A stretch of 9,203 nt of DNA from JANNAV01 sp031384695 (GTDB lineage: Bacteria > Pseudomonadota > Alphaproteobacteria > Rhodobacterales > Rhodobacteraceae). Below, in pieces: positions 1 through 7,159 of the stretch. Both the position numbers and the translations under genes were made by a program. Position 1 is the first letter of the stretch; the number at the start of each line of letters is the position of its first letter. The stretch is taken from positions 1 through 9,203 of the forward strand of contig JANNAV010000006.1 of NCBI GenBank assembly GCA_031384695.1, read 5' to 3'. The notes under the pieces were generated by a model that saw only the letters and a list, made by a program, of their open reading frames with translations, was not told the DNA's origin and searched no databases.

Positions 1-2092
1 GGGTTCGGCGGATCAGGATGGCGACCGGTACATCGAGATATGGAACCTGGTTTTCATGCAGAACGAGCAGTTTGCCGATGGCCGGATGATTCCGCTGCCC
101 AAGCAGTCGATCGACACCGGCATGGGGCTGGAGCGGATCGGGGCGCTGTTGCAGGGCAAACACGACAATTATGACACCGATCTGATGCGCAGCCTGATCG
201 AGGCTTCGGCGCATGCGACCAGCAGCGATCCCGACGGGCCGGGCAAAACCCATCACCGGGTGATTGCCGATCACCTGCGCTCGACCGCGTTTCTGATCGC
301 CGACGGGGTGATGCCGTCGAACGAGGGCCGCGGCTATGTGCTGCGGCGGATCATGCGGCGGGCGATGCGGCACGCGCATATGCTAGGGGCGCAGGATCCG
401 GTGATGCACCGGCTGGTGCCGGCGCTGGTGCGGCAGATGGGGGTGGCGTACCCCGAGTTGGGCCGGGCGCAGGCGCTGATTGAAGAGACGCTGCGGCTGG
501 AGGAATCGCGGTTCAGGACCACGCTGGAGCGGGGGCTGAAGCTGCTGGATGACGAGATGGGGCGGCTTGGCGGCGAGGCCGAACTGCAGGGGGCGGCGGC
601 GTTCAAGCTGTATGACACCTACGGCTTTCCGCTTGATCTGACGCAGGACGCGCTGCGCGAGCGGGGCCGCGCGGTGGATGTGGCGGGGTTTGACGCCGCG
701 ATGGCCGAGCAAAAGGCCAAGGCGCGGGCGTCGTGGACCGGTTCGGGCGAGGCTGCGGATGCGGTGATCTGGCACGAGTTGGCCGAGGCGCATGGGGTGA
801 CGGAGTTCCTTGGTTACGAGCTGGAGGCGGCCGAGGGGCAGATCGTGGCTCTGGTGCAGGGTGGGGCCGAGGTTGCCACGGCGGAGGTGGGCGATCTGGT
901 GCAGATCGTGGTGAACCAGACGCCGTTTTATGCCGAAAGCGGCGGGCAGGTGGGCGATACCGGGGTGATCCGCTGTGAGACTGGCATGGCCGAGGTGACG
1001 GAAACCCGCAAATCGGCGGGGGTGGTGCTGCATGTGGCCGTGGTGCGCGAGGGGGTGATGTCGCGCGGGCAGGCGGCAAAGCTGGAGGTGGCGCAGGCGC
1101 GGCGCGGGGCGATCCGGGCCAACCATTCGGCGACGCATTTGCTGAATGAGGCGCTGCGGCGGGCTTTGGGCGACCATGTGGCGCAGCGCGGCAGTCTGAA
1201 CGCGGCCGAGCGGCTGCGCTTTGATTTCAGCCATTCCAAGGCGTTGTCGGCGGCGGAGTTGGCGGTGGTGGAGGCCGAGGTGAACGGGCTGATCCGCCAG
1301 AACACCACAGTTGAGACGCGGATCATGACACCGGATGACGCGCGCGCGCTGGGGGCGCAGGCGCTGTTTGGCGAAAAGTACGGCGATGAGGTGCGGGTGG
1401 TCTCGATGGGGCGGCAAGCCGGTTCGGGCAAGGGGAGCGACGGGCAGACCTATTCACTGGAGCTGTGCGGCGGCACGCATGTGGGGCGTTTGGGCGAGAT
1501 CGGCGCGTTCCTGATCGTGTCGGAAAGTGCGTCGGCATCGGGCATCCGGCGGATTGAGGCGATTACCGGCGAGGGGATGCTGCGCGATGTGCGGGCGAAT
1601 TACGCGCATCTTGACGCGGCAGCCGATGCCATGGGCGCGGTTCCGGCGGAGTTGGCGGGGCGGATCAAGGGGCTGATGGCGGAGCGCCGCAGCTTGCAAA
1701 ACGAGGTGGCCCAACTGCGCCGCGAGCTTGCGATGGGGGGCACCTCGGGCGGGCCGGAAGTCAAGGAAATCAATGGGGTGAAGTTCATCGCTCAGGTGCT
1801 TTCGGGCATCTCGGGAAAGGATTTGCCGGGGTTGATTGACGAGATGAAGGCACGGATTGGTTCCGGTGCGGTGGTGCTGATCGCCGATACCGGCGGCAAG
1901 CCTGCGGTGGCGGCGGGGGTGACACTGGATATGGTGGCGCGGGTTTCGGCGGTGGCGCTGGTGAAGGCGGCAGCCGAGGCGATGGGCGGCAAGGGCGGTG
2001 GCGGGCGGCCCGACATGGCGCAGGCGGGCGGCGTTGACATCGCGGGGGCAGAGGCCGCGATCCGGGCCGCCGAAGCGGTGTTGGAGGCTTAG
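1..2092 (+). CDS. alaS: Alanyl-tRNA synthetase, 3' part (5' end outside window)
   Basis: Charges tRNA-Ala with alanine and hydrolyses mischarged Ser/Gly-tRNA-Ala in the cytoplasm. The reading frame is open from the left edge (first full codon at base 2) and gives 696 residues ending in TAG. The family is about 875-890 residues long, so roughly 180-190 N-terminal residues, including class II motif 1, lie outside. Visible from N to C: GDRYIEIWNLVFMQ (bases 20-61) and the motif 3-like GMGLERI (about 122-142) of the aminoacylation core; the editing-domain zinc site NHSATH (about 1121-1138) with CGGTH (1466-1480); and the C-terminal DHHA1 region with a Gly-rich GGKGGGGRPDMAQAGG stretch (about 1985-2032). 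The frame is intact. A strong Shine-Dalgarno sequence for the next gene lies in its last codons. The long antisense open frames across this gene are by-products of its GC-rich third positions. Confidence 0.98.
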   Translation, partial: GSADQDGDRYIEIWNLVFMQNEQFADGRMIPLPKQSIDTGMGLERIGALLQGKHDNYDTDLMRSLIEASAHATSSDPDGPGKTHHRVIADHLRSTAFLIADGVMPSNEGRGYVLRRIMRRAMRHAHMLGAQDPVMHRLVPALVRQMGVAYPELGRAQALIEETLRLEESRFRTTLERGLKLLDDEMGRLGGEAELQGAAAFKLYDTYGFPLDLTQDALRERGRAVDVAGFDAAMAEQKAKARASWTGSGEAADAVIWHELAEAHGVTEFLGYELEAAEGQIVALVQGGAEVATAEVGDLVQIVVNQTPFYAESGGQVGDTGVIRCETGMAEVTETRKSAGVVLHVAVVREGVMSRGQAAKLEVAQARRGAIRANHSATHLLNEALRRALGDHVAQRGSLNAAERLRFDFSHSKALSAAELAVVEAEVNGLIRQNTTVETRIMTPDDARALGAQALFGEKYGDEVRVVSMGRQAGSGKGSDGQTYSLELCGGTHVGRLGEIGAFLIVSESASASGIRRIEAITGEGMLRDVRANYAHLDAAADAMGAVPAELAGRIKGLMAERRSLQNEVAQLRRELAMGGTSGGPEVKEINGVKFIAQVLSGISGKDLPGLIDEMKARIGSGAVVLIADTGGKPAVAAGVTLDMVARVSAVALVKAAAEAMGGKGGGGRPDMAQAGGVDIAGAEAAIRAAEAVLEA
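2083..2087 (+). promoter_or_regulatory. Shine-Dalgarno for the DUF1330 gene, inside the alaS end
   Basis: A perfect GGAGG lies five bases before the ATG at 2093, within the last alaS codons. With the directly abutting TAG-ATG junction it supports translational coupling of the DUF1330 gene to alaS, and it fixes that gene's start. Confidence 0.8.
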
Positions 2093-2389
2093 ATGGCGAC
2101 GGCCTTGTGGATTGCGCATGTTGAAGTGATCAACGCCGAGGCTTATGGCAGGTATGCGGCCCTTGCGGGGCCCGCGATTGCGGCGCATGGCGGGGTGTTT
2201 CTGGCGCGCGGCGGGCGCCATGTGCAGCTTGAGGGCGTTGCGCGCGCGCGCAACGTGGTGGCGCGGTTTCCGTCTTTGGAAATGGCAGTTCAGTGTTATA
2301 ATTCAGCGGCTTATCAGGTGGCTTTAACCCATGCCAAGGGGGCTTCGCTGCGCGATCTTATGGTTGTTGAGGAAGTGGAACAAGTTTGA
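2093..2389 (+). CDS. DUF1330 family small protein
   Basis: A 98-residue cytoplasmic protein resembling the DUF1330 family, small alpha+beta proteins whose biochemical role is not established. The family pattern is visible in order: WIAHVEV near the N-terminus, EAYGRYAALAGPAIAAHGG, FLARGGRH, then RNVVARFPSLEMAVQCYNSAAYQ and a closing DLMVVEEV. Length matches the usual 95-100 residues. It begins on the base after the alaS stop with a perfect GGAGG upstream, so it is almost certainly co-transcribed and coupled with alaS. A terminator follows 20 bases after its TGA. There is no signal peptide or membrane segment. Family membership is judged from remembered family patterns. What it does for alanyl-tRNA synthetase, if anything, cannot be told from the sequence. 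Confidence 0.9.
   Translation: MATALWIAHVEVINAEAYGRYAALAGPAIAAHGGVFLARGGRHVQLEGVARARNVVARFPSLEMAVQCYNSAAYQVALTHAKGASLRDLMVVEEVEQV
2294..2302 (+). promoter_or_regulatory. Possible intragenic extended -10 element
   Basis: TGT followed by a perfect TATAAT (2297-2302) lies inside the 3' end of the DUF1330 gene. The matching -35 is poor (TTTGGA at 2275-2280 with a 16-bp spacer). A start near 2309 would give an RNA of about 125 nt ending at the terminator at 2410-2433. The same bases encode Cys-Tyr-Asn of the CYNSAAYQ motif that this family appears to conserve, so the match may be a coding by-product. Confidence 0.2.
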
Positions 2390-2409
2390 GCCTGCGCTTC
2401 GGAGATGAA

Positions 2410-2433
2410 AAAACCCGCCTTTCGGCGGGTTTT
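2410..2433. terminator. Bidirectional intrinsic terminator between convergent genes
   Basis: AAAACCCGCC (2410-2419), a TTTC loop (2420-2423), then GGCGGGTTTT (2424-2433). The stem is GC-rich, with an A-run on the left extended by two further A residues and a T-run on the right, so a U-tract follows the hairpin on either strand. It lies between the DUF1330 stop (2389, plus) and the typA stop (2435, minus), directly beside the latter. It can serve both transcripts. Confidence 0.92.
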
Positions 2434-2434
2434 C

Positions 2435-4252
2435 TCAAGCGACGTTCCGATTGCGTTTACGCTCGTGCGGGTCGAGGAAGCGTTTGCGCATCCGCACCGA
2501 TTTCGGGGTCACCTCGACCAGCTCGTCATCGTCAATATAGGCAATCGACTGTTCCAGCGACAATTTCACCGGCGTGGTCAGGCGCACGGCCTCGTCGGTG
2601 CCCGACGCGCGCACGTTGGTCAGTTGTTTGCCCTTCAGCGGGTTCACTTCCAGATCATTGTCGCGGTTATGCTCGCCGATGATCATGCCGGTGTAGACGG
2701 GTTCCTGAACGCCGATGAAGAAGTGGCCGCGATCTTCCAGCTTCCACATCGCGTAGGCCACCGAGATGCCGCTTTCCATCGAGATCAGCACACCCTGACG
2801 GCGGCCCTCGATGGCGCCTTTGTGCGGCGCCCATTCGTGGAACACCCGGTTCAAGACGCCGGTGCCACGGGTATCGGTCATGAACTGGCCGTGGTAGCCG
2901 ATCAAGCCGCGTGAGGGCACATAGGCGATAAGGCGGGTTTTGCCGACGCCTGCGGGCTTCATCTCGATCAGGTCGCCCTTGCGGGGGCCGGTCAGTTTTT
3001 CGATCACGGCACCGGCGTATTCATCATCGACGTCGATGGTGACTTCCTCGATCGGCTCGTGTTTCACACCGTCGATATCCTGGAAAATCACCCGTGGGCG
3101 TGAGATTGAAAGCTCGAACCCTTCACGGCGCATGTTTTCGATCAGCACGCCCATTTGCAACTCACCACGCCCGGCCACCTCGAAGGCGTCGCCGCCCGGA
3201 GTGTCGGTGACCTTGATCGCCACGTTGATCTCGGCCTCTTTCATCAGGCGTTCGCGGATCACGCGGGACTGCACCTTGTTGCCGTCCTTGCCGGCAAGCG
3301 GGCTGTCGTTTATCCCGAAGGTGACGGAAATGGTAGGCGGATCAATCGGTTGCGAGGGCAGAGCGGTTTCCAGTTCCAGCGCACAAAGCGTGTCGGCGAC
3401 GGTGGCCTTGGACATGCCGGCGAGGGTGACGATATCGCCGGCCTCGGCAAACTCGATCTGGGTTTGCTGCAGGCCACGGAAGGCCAGCACTTTGGAAACG
3501 CGGAATTGCTCCAGTTTGCTGCCGTCGCGGCTGAGGGCCTTGATGGTTTCGCCGGCCTTGAGGGTGCCGGATTCAACCCGGCCGGTCAGGATGCGGCCGA
3601 TAAAAGGATCGGCGGACAGCGTGGTGGCCAGCATCTGAAACGGCTCGTGGCGGCGGGCGATCTGGGATGGGGCGGGGACATGTTTCTGGATCAGGTTGTA
3701 GAGGGCAGAGAGATCCTTGCGCGGACCATCGAGGTTTTCATCGGCCCAACCGGAGCGGCCCGAGGCGTAAAGCACCGGGAAATCAAGCTGGTCGTCATCG
3801 GCGCCGAGGTTGGCGAACAGATCGAACACCTCGTTCAGGGCGCGGGCGGGTTCGGCATCGGGTTTGTCGACCTTGTTCAGCACCACGATGGGGCGCAGGC
3901 CAAGGCGCAGGGCCTTGGCGGTGACGAATTTGGTTTGCGGCATCGGGCCTTCGGCGGCATCCACCAGCAGCACCACACCGTCCACCATCGACAGGATCCG
4001 CTCCACCTCGCCACCAAAATCGGCGTGTCCGGGGGTATCGACGATGTTGATGCGCTGACCGGCCCATTCCAGCGAGGTGCATTTGGCAAGGATGGTGATG
4101 CCACGCTCGCGTTCGATATCGTTGCTGTCCATCGCACGCTCGGCCACGGCCTGATTGTCGCGGAAGGCGCCGGATTGCTTCAGAAGTTCATCGACGAGGG
4201 TGGTTTTGCCATGGTCAACGTGGGCGATGATGGCAATGTTGCGCAGCTCCAT
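2435..4252 (-). CDS. typA: Ribosome-binding GTPase TypA/BipA
   Basis: Translational GTPase that binds the 70S ribosome and is linked to ribosome assembly and stress or cold adaptation. It is 605 residues from the chosen start (E. coli protein about 607). GTP-binding motifs by residue: AHVDHGKT 10-17 (P-loop), ERERGIT 47-53 (switch I), DTPGH 72-76 (switch II) and NKVD 126-129. Beyond the G domain come a beta-barrel domain II, EF-G-like domains III and V, and the BipA-specific C-terminal region. I prefer the ATG at 4252, giving MELRNIAIIAHVDHGKT, because this matches the family N-terminus and has a purine-rich AAAGAGA upstream. An in-frame ATG at 4270 would add six residues but has no visible Shine-Dalgarno. 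The YitT gene ends 75 bases upstream (57 bases from the ATG at 4270) on the same strand, so read-through from it is possible. A terminator follows the stop immediately. Confidence 0.97.
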   Translation of the reverse strand: MELRNIAIIAHVDHGKTTLVDELLKQSGAFRDNQAVAERAMDSNDIERERGITILAKCTSLEWAGQRINIVDTPGHADFGGEVERILSMVDGVVLLVDAAEGPMPQTKFVTAKALRLGLRPIVVLNKVDKPDAEPARALNEVFDLFANLGADDDQLDFPVLYASGRSGWADENLDGPRKDLSALYNLIQKHVPAPSQIARRHEPFQMLATTLSADPFIGRILTGRVESGTLKAGETIKALSRDGSKLEQFRVSKVLAFRGLQQTQIEFAEAGDIVTLAGMSKATVADTLCALELETALPSQPIDPPTISVTFGINDSPLAGKDGNKVQSRVIRERLMKEAEINVAIKVTDTPGGDAFEVAGRGELQMGVLIENMRREGFELSISRPRVIFQDIDGVKHEPIEEVTIDVDDEYAGAVIEKLTGPRKGDLIEMKPAGVGKTRLIAYVPSRGLIGYHGQFMTDTRGTGVLNRVFHEWAPHKGAIEGRRQGVLISMESGISVAYAMWKLEDRGHFFIGVQEPVYTGMIIGEHNRDNDLEVNPLKGKQLTNVRASGTDEAVRLTTPVKLSLEQSIAYIDDDELVEVTPKSVRMRKRFLDPHERKRNRNVA

Positions 4253-4327
4253 CGGGAGGGTCTCTTTCATATGAAGGCTTTGGCGCGGCGATACAGGAGG
4301 CGGCGCGGAAAGGCCAGTCCTTGATTT

Positions 4328-4930
4328 TCAGGTGGCGATGTAGCGGTCTCGGCGGTGGTTGATGGCGAGGAAAAGGTTGAAGGTGGCGGCCCCGAGAAAG
4401 GACCAGCCAAGGATATGCCAGTCGAGTAACAACAGCGAAACGGCGAACAGCGCGGCATCAAAAATCAGTTGCGCGTAGCCCGCCTGAAAGCCGGTGCGGT
4501 CTTGCAAGATCAGCCAGAGGATCGAGATGCCGCCAAAGCTGCCACCGTGGCGGACGACCGCGAGGGCGGCGATGCCGAAAAGGATGCCGAACAGGATGGC
4601 GGCGAAGGCGGGTTCGATGTGGGAAAAGCTGAGCCAGCGCGGCAGGATGGCGATGGCAACAGACAGCAGGCTGACCGAGATGAAGGTTTTCAGCGCGAAG
4701 GCGGCCCCCATGCGGCGGTAACCAAGCCAAAGGAACGGCAGCGAGATGGCGAAATAGACGGCGGGGAAGGGCCAGCCCGTGGCATAACAGATCAGCGCGG
4801 CAACCCCGGTGGTCTGGCCCGCGACAAAGCCCATGTAGGTGAGAATATGCATGCCGACGGCGGCCATGCAGACGCCGAAAGCGATGCCTTGGGTATCCTC
4901 CAGCAGGCTGTGTTTGGCGGGCGGTTGCAT
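4328..4930 (-). CDS. YitT-family integral membrane protein
   Basis: A 200-residue inner-membrane protein with about five or six hydrophobic segments (roughly residues 15-38, 40-71, 79-97, 108-126, 151-170 and 173-190). It resembles the short form of the YitT family (formerly DUF161), without the C-terminal DUF2179 domain of the Bacillus proteins. Supporting patterns are GFVAGQTTGVAAL in the first helices, RHGGSFGGISIL (residues 127-138) and the closing LFLAINHRRDRYI. The transported substrate or role is unknown for the family. An in-frame TAA four codons before the ATG means the start cannot lie further upstream. No Shine-Dalgarno is visible, and a promoter-like element ends six bases before the ATG, which suggests a leaderless mRNA. 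typA lies downstream on the same strand and may be co-transcribed. Confidence 0.9.
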   Translation of the reverse strand: MQPPAKHSLLEDTQGIAFGVCMAAVGMHILTYMGFVAGQTTGVAALICYATGWPFPAVYFAISLPFLWLGYRRMGAAFALKTFISVSLLSVAIAILPRWLSFSHIEPAFAAILFGILFGIAALAVVRHGGSFGGISILWLILQDRTGFQAGYAQLIFDAALFAVSLLLLDWHILGWSFLGAATFNLFLAINHRRDRYIAT

Positions 4931-4936
4931 GCGGGT

Positions 4937-4965
4937 TATTTAGGGCAGAAGTATTGACCTGTCCA
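4937..4965 (-). promoter_or_regulatory. Candidate promoter of the YitT gene (leaderless)
   Basis: On the minus strand, TGGACA (4965-4960, five of six to TTGACA) is followed by exactly 17 bases and then TAAATA (4942-4937, a weak -10). Six bases separate the -10 from the ATG at 4930, which puts the predicted start of transcription at the start codon. The absence of a Shine-Dalgarno and the in-frame stop just upstream agree with this. The -10 is the weak part of the call. Confidence 0.4.
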
Positions 4966-4974
4966 GCCGTTTTC

Positions 4975-4996
4975 GGGGCCGGTCTGCACCGGCCCC
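4975..4996 (-). terminator. Strong 9-bp hairpin downstream of icd
   Basis: GGGGCCGGT (4975-4983), loop CTGC, ACCGGCCCC (4988-4996): a perfect nine-pair GC-rich stem 12 bases after the icd stop. On the icd transcript the bases after the stem are GAAAACGG, with no U-tract. This is therefore either an atypical terminator or a 3'-end stabilising hairpin. Its place between icd and the YitT promoter favours a transcript-end role. Confidence 0.55.
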
Positions 4997-5003
4997 TTCG
5001 GAT

Positions 5004-5017
5004 GGCCCTATAGGGCC
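5004..5017. repeat. 14-bp perfect palindrome over the icd stop codon
   Basis: GGCCCTATAGGGCC is its own reverse complement and contains the icd TAG (5010-5008). As RNA it could form a five-pair stem with a UAUA loop, seven bases before the larger hairpin at 4975-4996. Its function is not evident. Confidence 0.5.
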
Positions 5018-6216
5018 TTGTCGAGGTATTCCGCCACTTTTTCCAGATAGCCGATGGTGGTCAGCCATTTCTGATCGGGGCCGACCAGAAGGGCCAGATC
5101 CTTGGTCATCCAGCCCGCCTCGACCGTATCGACGGTGGCCTGTTCAAGCGTGGTGGCAAAGCGCAGCAACTGGGCGTTGTCATCCAGTTTGGCGCGATGC
5201 TTGAGCCCGCCCGTCCAGGCGTAGATCGAAGCCACCGAGTTGGTGGAGGTGGCTTTACCCTTCTGATGCTCGCGGAAGTGCCGGGTAACGGTGCCATGGG
5301 CGGCCTCGGCTTCGACCACCTTGCCGTCGGGCGTCATCAGGATCGAGGTCATCATGCCAAGGCTGCCAAAGCCTTGTGCCACCAGATCGGACTGCACATC
5401 GCCGTCGTAGTTCTTGCAGGCCCAGACATAGCCACCCGCCCATTTCATCGCGCTTGCCACCATATCGTCGATCAGGCGGTGCTCGTAGGTGATGCCTTTG
5501 GCCTTGTAGGCATCGGTGAACTCTTCCTCGTAAACCTGCTGAAACAGATCCTTGAAGCGGCCATCATAGGCCTTGAGGATGGTGTTCTTGGTGGAAAGAT
5601 ACACCGGCCAGCCAAGGTTGAGGCCATAGTTCAGCGAGGCGCGGGCGAAGTCGATGATTGAATCGTCAAGGTTGTACATGCCCATGTAGACGCCCGACGA
5701 GGCCGCCGTGTAGACATCCTTTTCGATCACCGTGCCGTCGTCACCTACAAATTTCATCGTCAGTTTGCCCGGCCCGGGAAAACGGAAATCGGTGGCGCGG
5801 TATTGATCGCCAAAGGCGTGGCGGCCGATGACGATGGGTTTGGTCCAGCCGGGCACAAGGCGGGGCACGTTCTGGCAGATGATCGGCTGGCGGAAGATCA
5901 CGCCGCCAAGGATGTTGCGGATGGTGCCGTTGGGCGATTTCCACATCCGTTTGAGGCCAAATTCCTCGACCCGCGCCTCATCCGGGGTGATGGTCGCGCA
6001 TTTGACGCCGACGCCGTAGGTCTTGATCGCATGGGCGGCATCAATAGTGATCTGATCGTTGGTGCGGTCACGTTCCTCGATGCCCAGATCGTAGTATTTC
6101 AGATCGATGTCGAGATAGGGCAGGATCAGCTTTTGCTTGATGAAATCCCAGATGATCCGGGTCATCTCGTCGCCATCAAGCTCGACGATCGGGTTTGCTA
6201 CCTTGATTTTGGTCAT
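5008..6216 (-). CDS. icd: NADP-dependent isocitrate dehydrogenase
   Basis: Oxidatively decarboxylates isocitrate to 2-oxoglutarate with NADP+ in the TCA cycle (EC 1.1.1.42). The 402 residues match the eukaryote-like homodimeric type (human IDH1/2 relatives) rather than E. coli Icd. This type is usual in alphaproteobacteria. Substrate residues are present: KSPNGTIRN (Ser94, Asn96, Arg100), Arg109, GRHAFGDQYR (Arg132, Tyr139) and Lys210 in STKNTILK. Metal-binding aspartates fall in LIDDMVA (250-251) and NYDGDVQSD (273, 277). The NADP-binding loop AAHGTVTRH (305-313) has His307 and Arg312. All catalytic positions I could align are intact. The ATG is supported by AAAGGGG six bases upstream. The HD-domain gene ends 98 bases upstream on the same strand, and I could not identify a convincing promoter in that gap. 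Confidence 0.98.
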   Translation of the reverse strand: MTKIKVANPIVELDGDEMTRIIWDFIKQKLILPYLDIDLKYYDLGIEERDRTNDQITIDAAHAIKTYGVGVKCATITPDEARVEEFGLKRMWKSPNGTIRNILGGVIFRQPIICQNVPRLVPGWTKPIVIGRHAFGDQYRATDFRFPGPGKLTMKFVGDDGTVIEKDVYTAASSGVYMGMYNLDDSIIDFARASLNYGLNLGWPVYLSTKNTILKAYDGRFKDLFQQVYEEEFTDAYKAKGITYEHRLIDDMVASAMKWAGGYVWACKNYDGDVQSDLVAQGFGSLGMMTSILMTPDGKVVEAEAAHGTVTRHFREHQKGKATSTNSVASIYAWTGGLKHRAKLDDNAQLLRFATTLEQATVDTVEAGWMTKDLALLVGPDQKWLTTIGYLEKVAEYLDKAL

Positions 6217-6222
6217 ATCCGG

Positions 6223-6229
6223 CCCCTTT
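6223..6229 (-). promoter_or_regulatory. Shine-Dalgarno of icd
   Basis: Reading the minus strand, AAAGGGG is followed by six bases (CCGGAT) and then the icd ATG at 6216. It supports this start codon and efficient translation. Confidence 0.7.
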
Positions 6230-6314
6230 GGGTTTCAAAGATTCGCTTGGGGCTGGTGTAGTGGAAAACGCGGCCCAATGAAAGGGTATGCGACGGTATA
6301 CCGTTGCCTGCGCG

Positions 6315-6902
6315 TCAGCCCGCGAAGAAGGCGGCGGCCCGGACTTGCACCCAATCCCACAATGCGGGCGCGCCTCTGGCGATCTTTACCCCGACGCGGG
6401 CGTGCAATTGTTCGGCAGTGACGTTATAGGTTGTCCAGGTGCCGCCGCCGGATTGCAGATTGGCCATCACCGGCTGCACCCGGTCCAGCGATTTGGCGAA
6501 GATGGCGTCGGGGGTAAGGGCTGCTTCGAACTCGTCCCACAGGGCGCGGAAGTCTTGCCCGAGGGGGGCGGGGAGGAGGCCGAAGATGCGGTCGGCGGCG
6601 CGGGCTTCGGCGGCCTGGGTTTCGGGCGAGGCGTGGGCCGCACCACCCGCCGAATGGATCGGCACATCGCCCACGTCGATTTCCACCAGATCATGCAGGA
6701 TCAGCATGCGGATCACCCGGTTGATATCGACGCCGGGGCCTGCGTGATCGGCCAGCACCATGGCATAAAGGGTGAGGTGCCACGAATGCTCGCCCGAGTT
6801 TTCGGGGCGCGAGCCGTCGCAAAGCGTGGTGGCGCGCAGGACGGATTTGAGGCGGCAAGCCTCGTTCAGGAAGGCGAACTGGGCGTTCAGGTCTTGGCTC
6901 AA
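6315..6902 (-). CDS. HD-domain hydrolase (YfbR/HDDC2-like)
   Basis: A 195-residue cytoplasmic metal-dependent phosphohydrolase of the HD superfamily, closest by pattern to the YfbR/HDDC2 group, some of which are 5'-deoxynucleotidases. Metal ligands are visible: His39 in ENSGEHSWH, His70-Asp71 in LILHDLVEIDVGD, and a likely Asp140 in KSLDRVQP. The EHSWHL...HDLVEIDVGD spacing is typical of the group. The start is a TTG whose bases overlap the previous gene's stop (TTGA, four bases). An in-frame TGA lies five codons upstream and the next Met is residue 48, beyond the first metal ligand, so TTG is the only sensible start. It is the third gene of a tight cluster with the 86-residue protein and the hydrolase. 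The exact substrate cannot be read from the sequence. Confidence 0.88.
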   Translation of the reverse strand: MSQDLNAQFAFLNEACRLKSVLRATTLCDGSRPENSGEHSWHLTLYAMVLADHAGPGVDINRVIRMLILHDLVEIDVGDVPIHSAGGAAHASPETQAAEARAADRIFGLLPAPLGQDFRALWDEFEAALTPDAIFAKSLDRVQPVMANLQSGGGTWTTYNVTAEQLHARVGVKIARGAPALWDWVQVRAAAFFAG

Positions 6903-7159
6903 TGCCCGCCGCTTTCAAGGTGGACCTTGGGGGCGGCGAGGCCCTCGCGTTTGGCCTTAAGCGCCTGATCGAGGAAGGTGCGGGCGCGCCTTTCGGCGAT
7001 GCGCACGCGGTAAGCGGTTAAAAACGCCTCTTGCATGGTGGGGGATGCATCAAGCAGCAGCTTGGAGATTTTATCGAACAGGCGTTCATCGTCCAGCTCG
7101 ATCCCCGCCGCGATCACATCGCGCGCGAGGGCGTCGCCCATATCCTCCAGCACGCTCAT
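6899..7159 (-). CDS. Conserved-looking small helical protein, unknown function
   Basis: I do not recognise this 86-residue protein. It is charged and probably mostly helical, with no signal peptide, no membrane segment and no cysteine. Notable stretches are DDERLFDKISKLLLD (residues 23-37), ASPTMQEAFLTAYRVRIAERRARTFLDQALKAKR (38-71) and a polar tail. Its ATG follows the hydrolase TAG without a gap, and its TGA overlaps the HD gene's TTG by four bases, so it is translationally embedded in the cluster. GAGG lies 11 bases before the ATG, longer than ideal, which suggests start-codon coupling to the hydrolase. This tight embedding and the normal codon use argue that it is a real gene. A small adaptor or accessory protein is possible, but that is a guess. 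Confidence 0.75.
   Translation of the reverse strand: MSVLEDMGDALARDVIAAGIELDDERLFDKISKLLLDASPTMQEAFLTAYRVRIAERRARTFLDQALKAKREGLAAPKVHLESGGH

Noticed and set aside
383..1417. Long minus-strand open frame (344 codons) opposite alaS, and similar frames elsewhere on that strand
   Set aside because: The products are rich in Arg, His, Pro and Gln with no domain pattern. The plus strand carries an intact, clearly recognisable AlaRS. Such frames arise from GC-rich third positions.
3155..4324. 389-codon plus-strand open frame opposite typA
   Set aside because: TypA motifs on the minus strand are complete and in order. The plus-strand product has a low-complexity Gly/His/Gln-rich makeup with no recognisable domain.
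4271..4327. Intergenic stretch between the YitT gene and typA
   Set aside because: I looked for a promoter, terminator or small gene and saw nothing convincing. It may simply be part of a shared transcript.
5803..6261. Plus-strand open frame opposite icd (152 codons)
   Set aside because: It mirrors a highly conserved isocitrate dehydrogenase, has no ribosome binding site or domain of its own, and is best explained as a shadow.
6293..6304. 12-bp perfect palindrome ACGGTATACCGT between the HD gene and icd
   Set aside because: A palindrome of this size is expected a couple of times by chance in a window of this length. No promoter could be tied to it. As a hairpin it has only four pairs and no U-tract.
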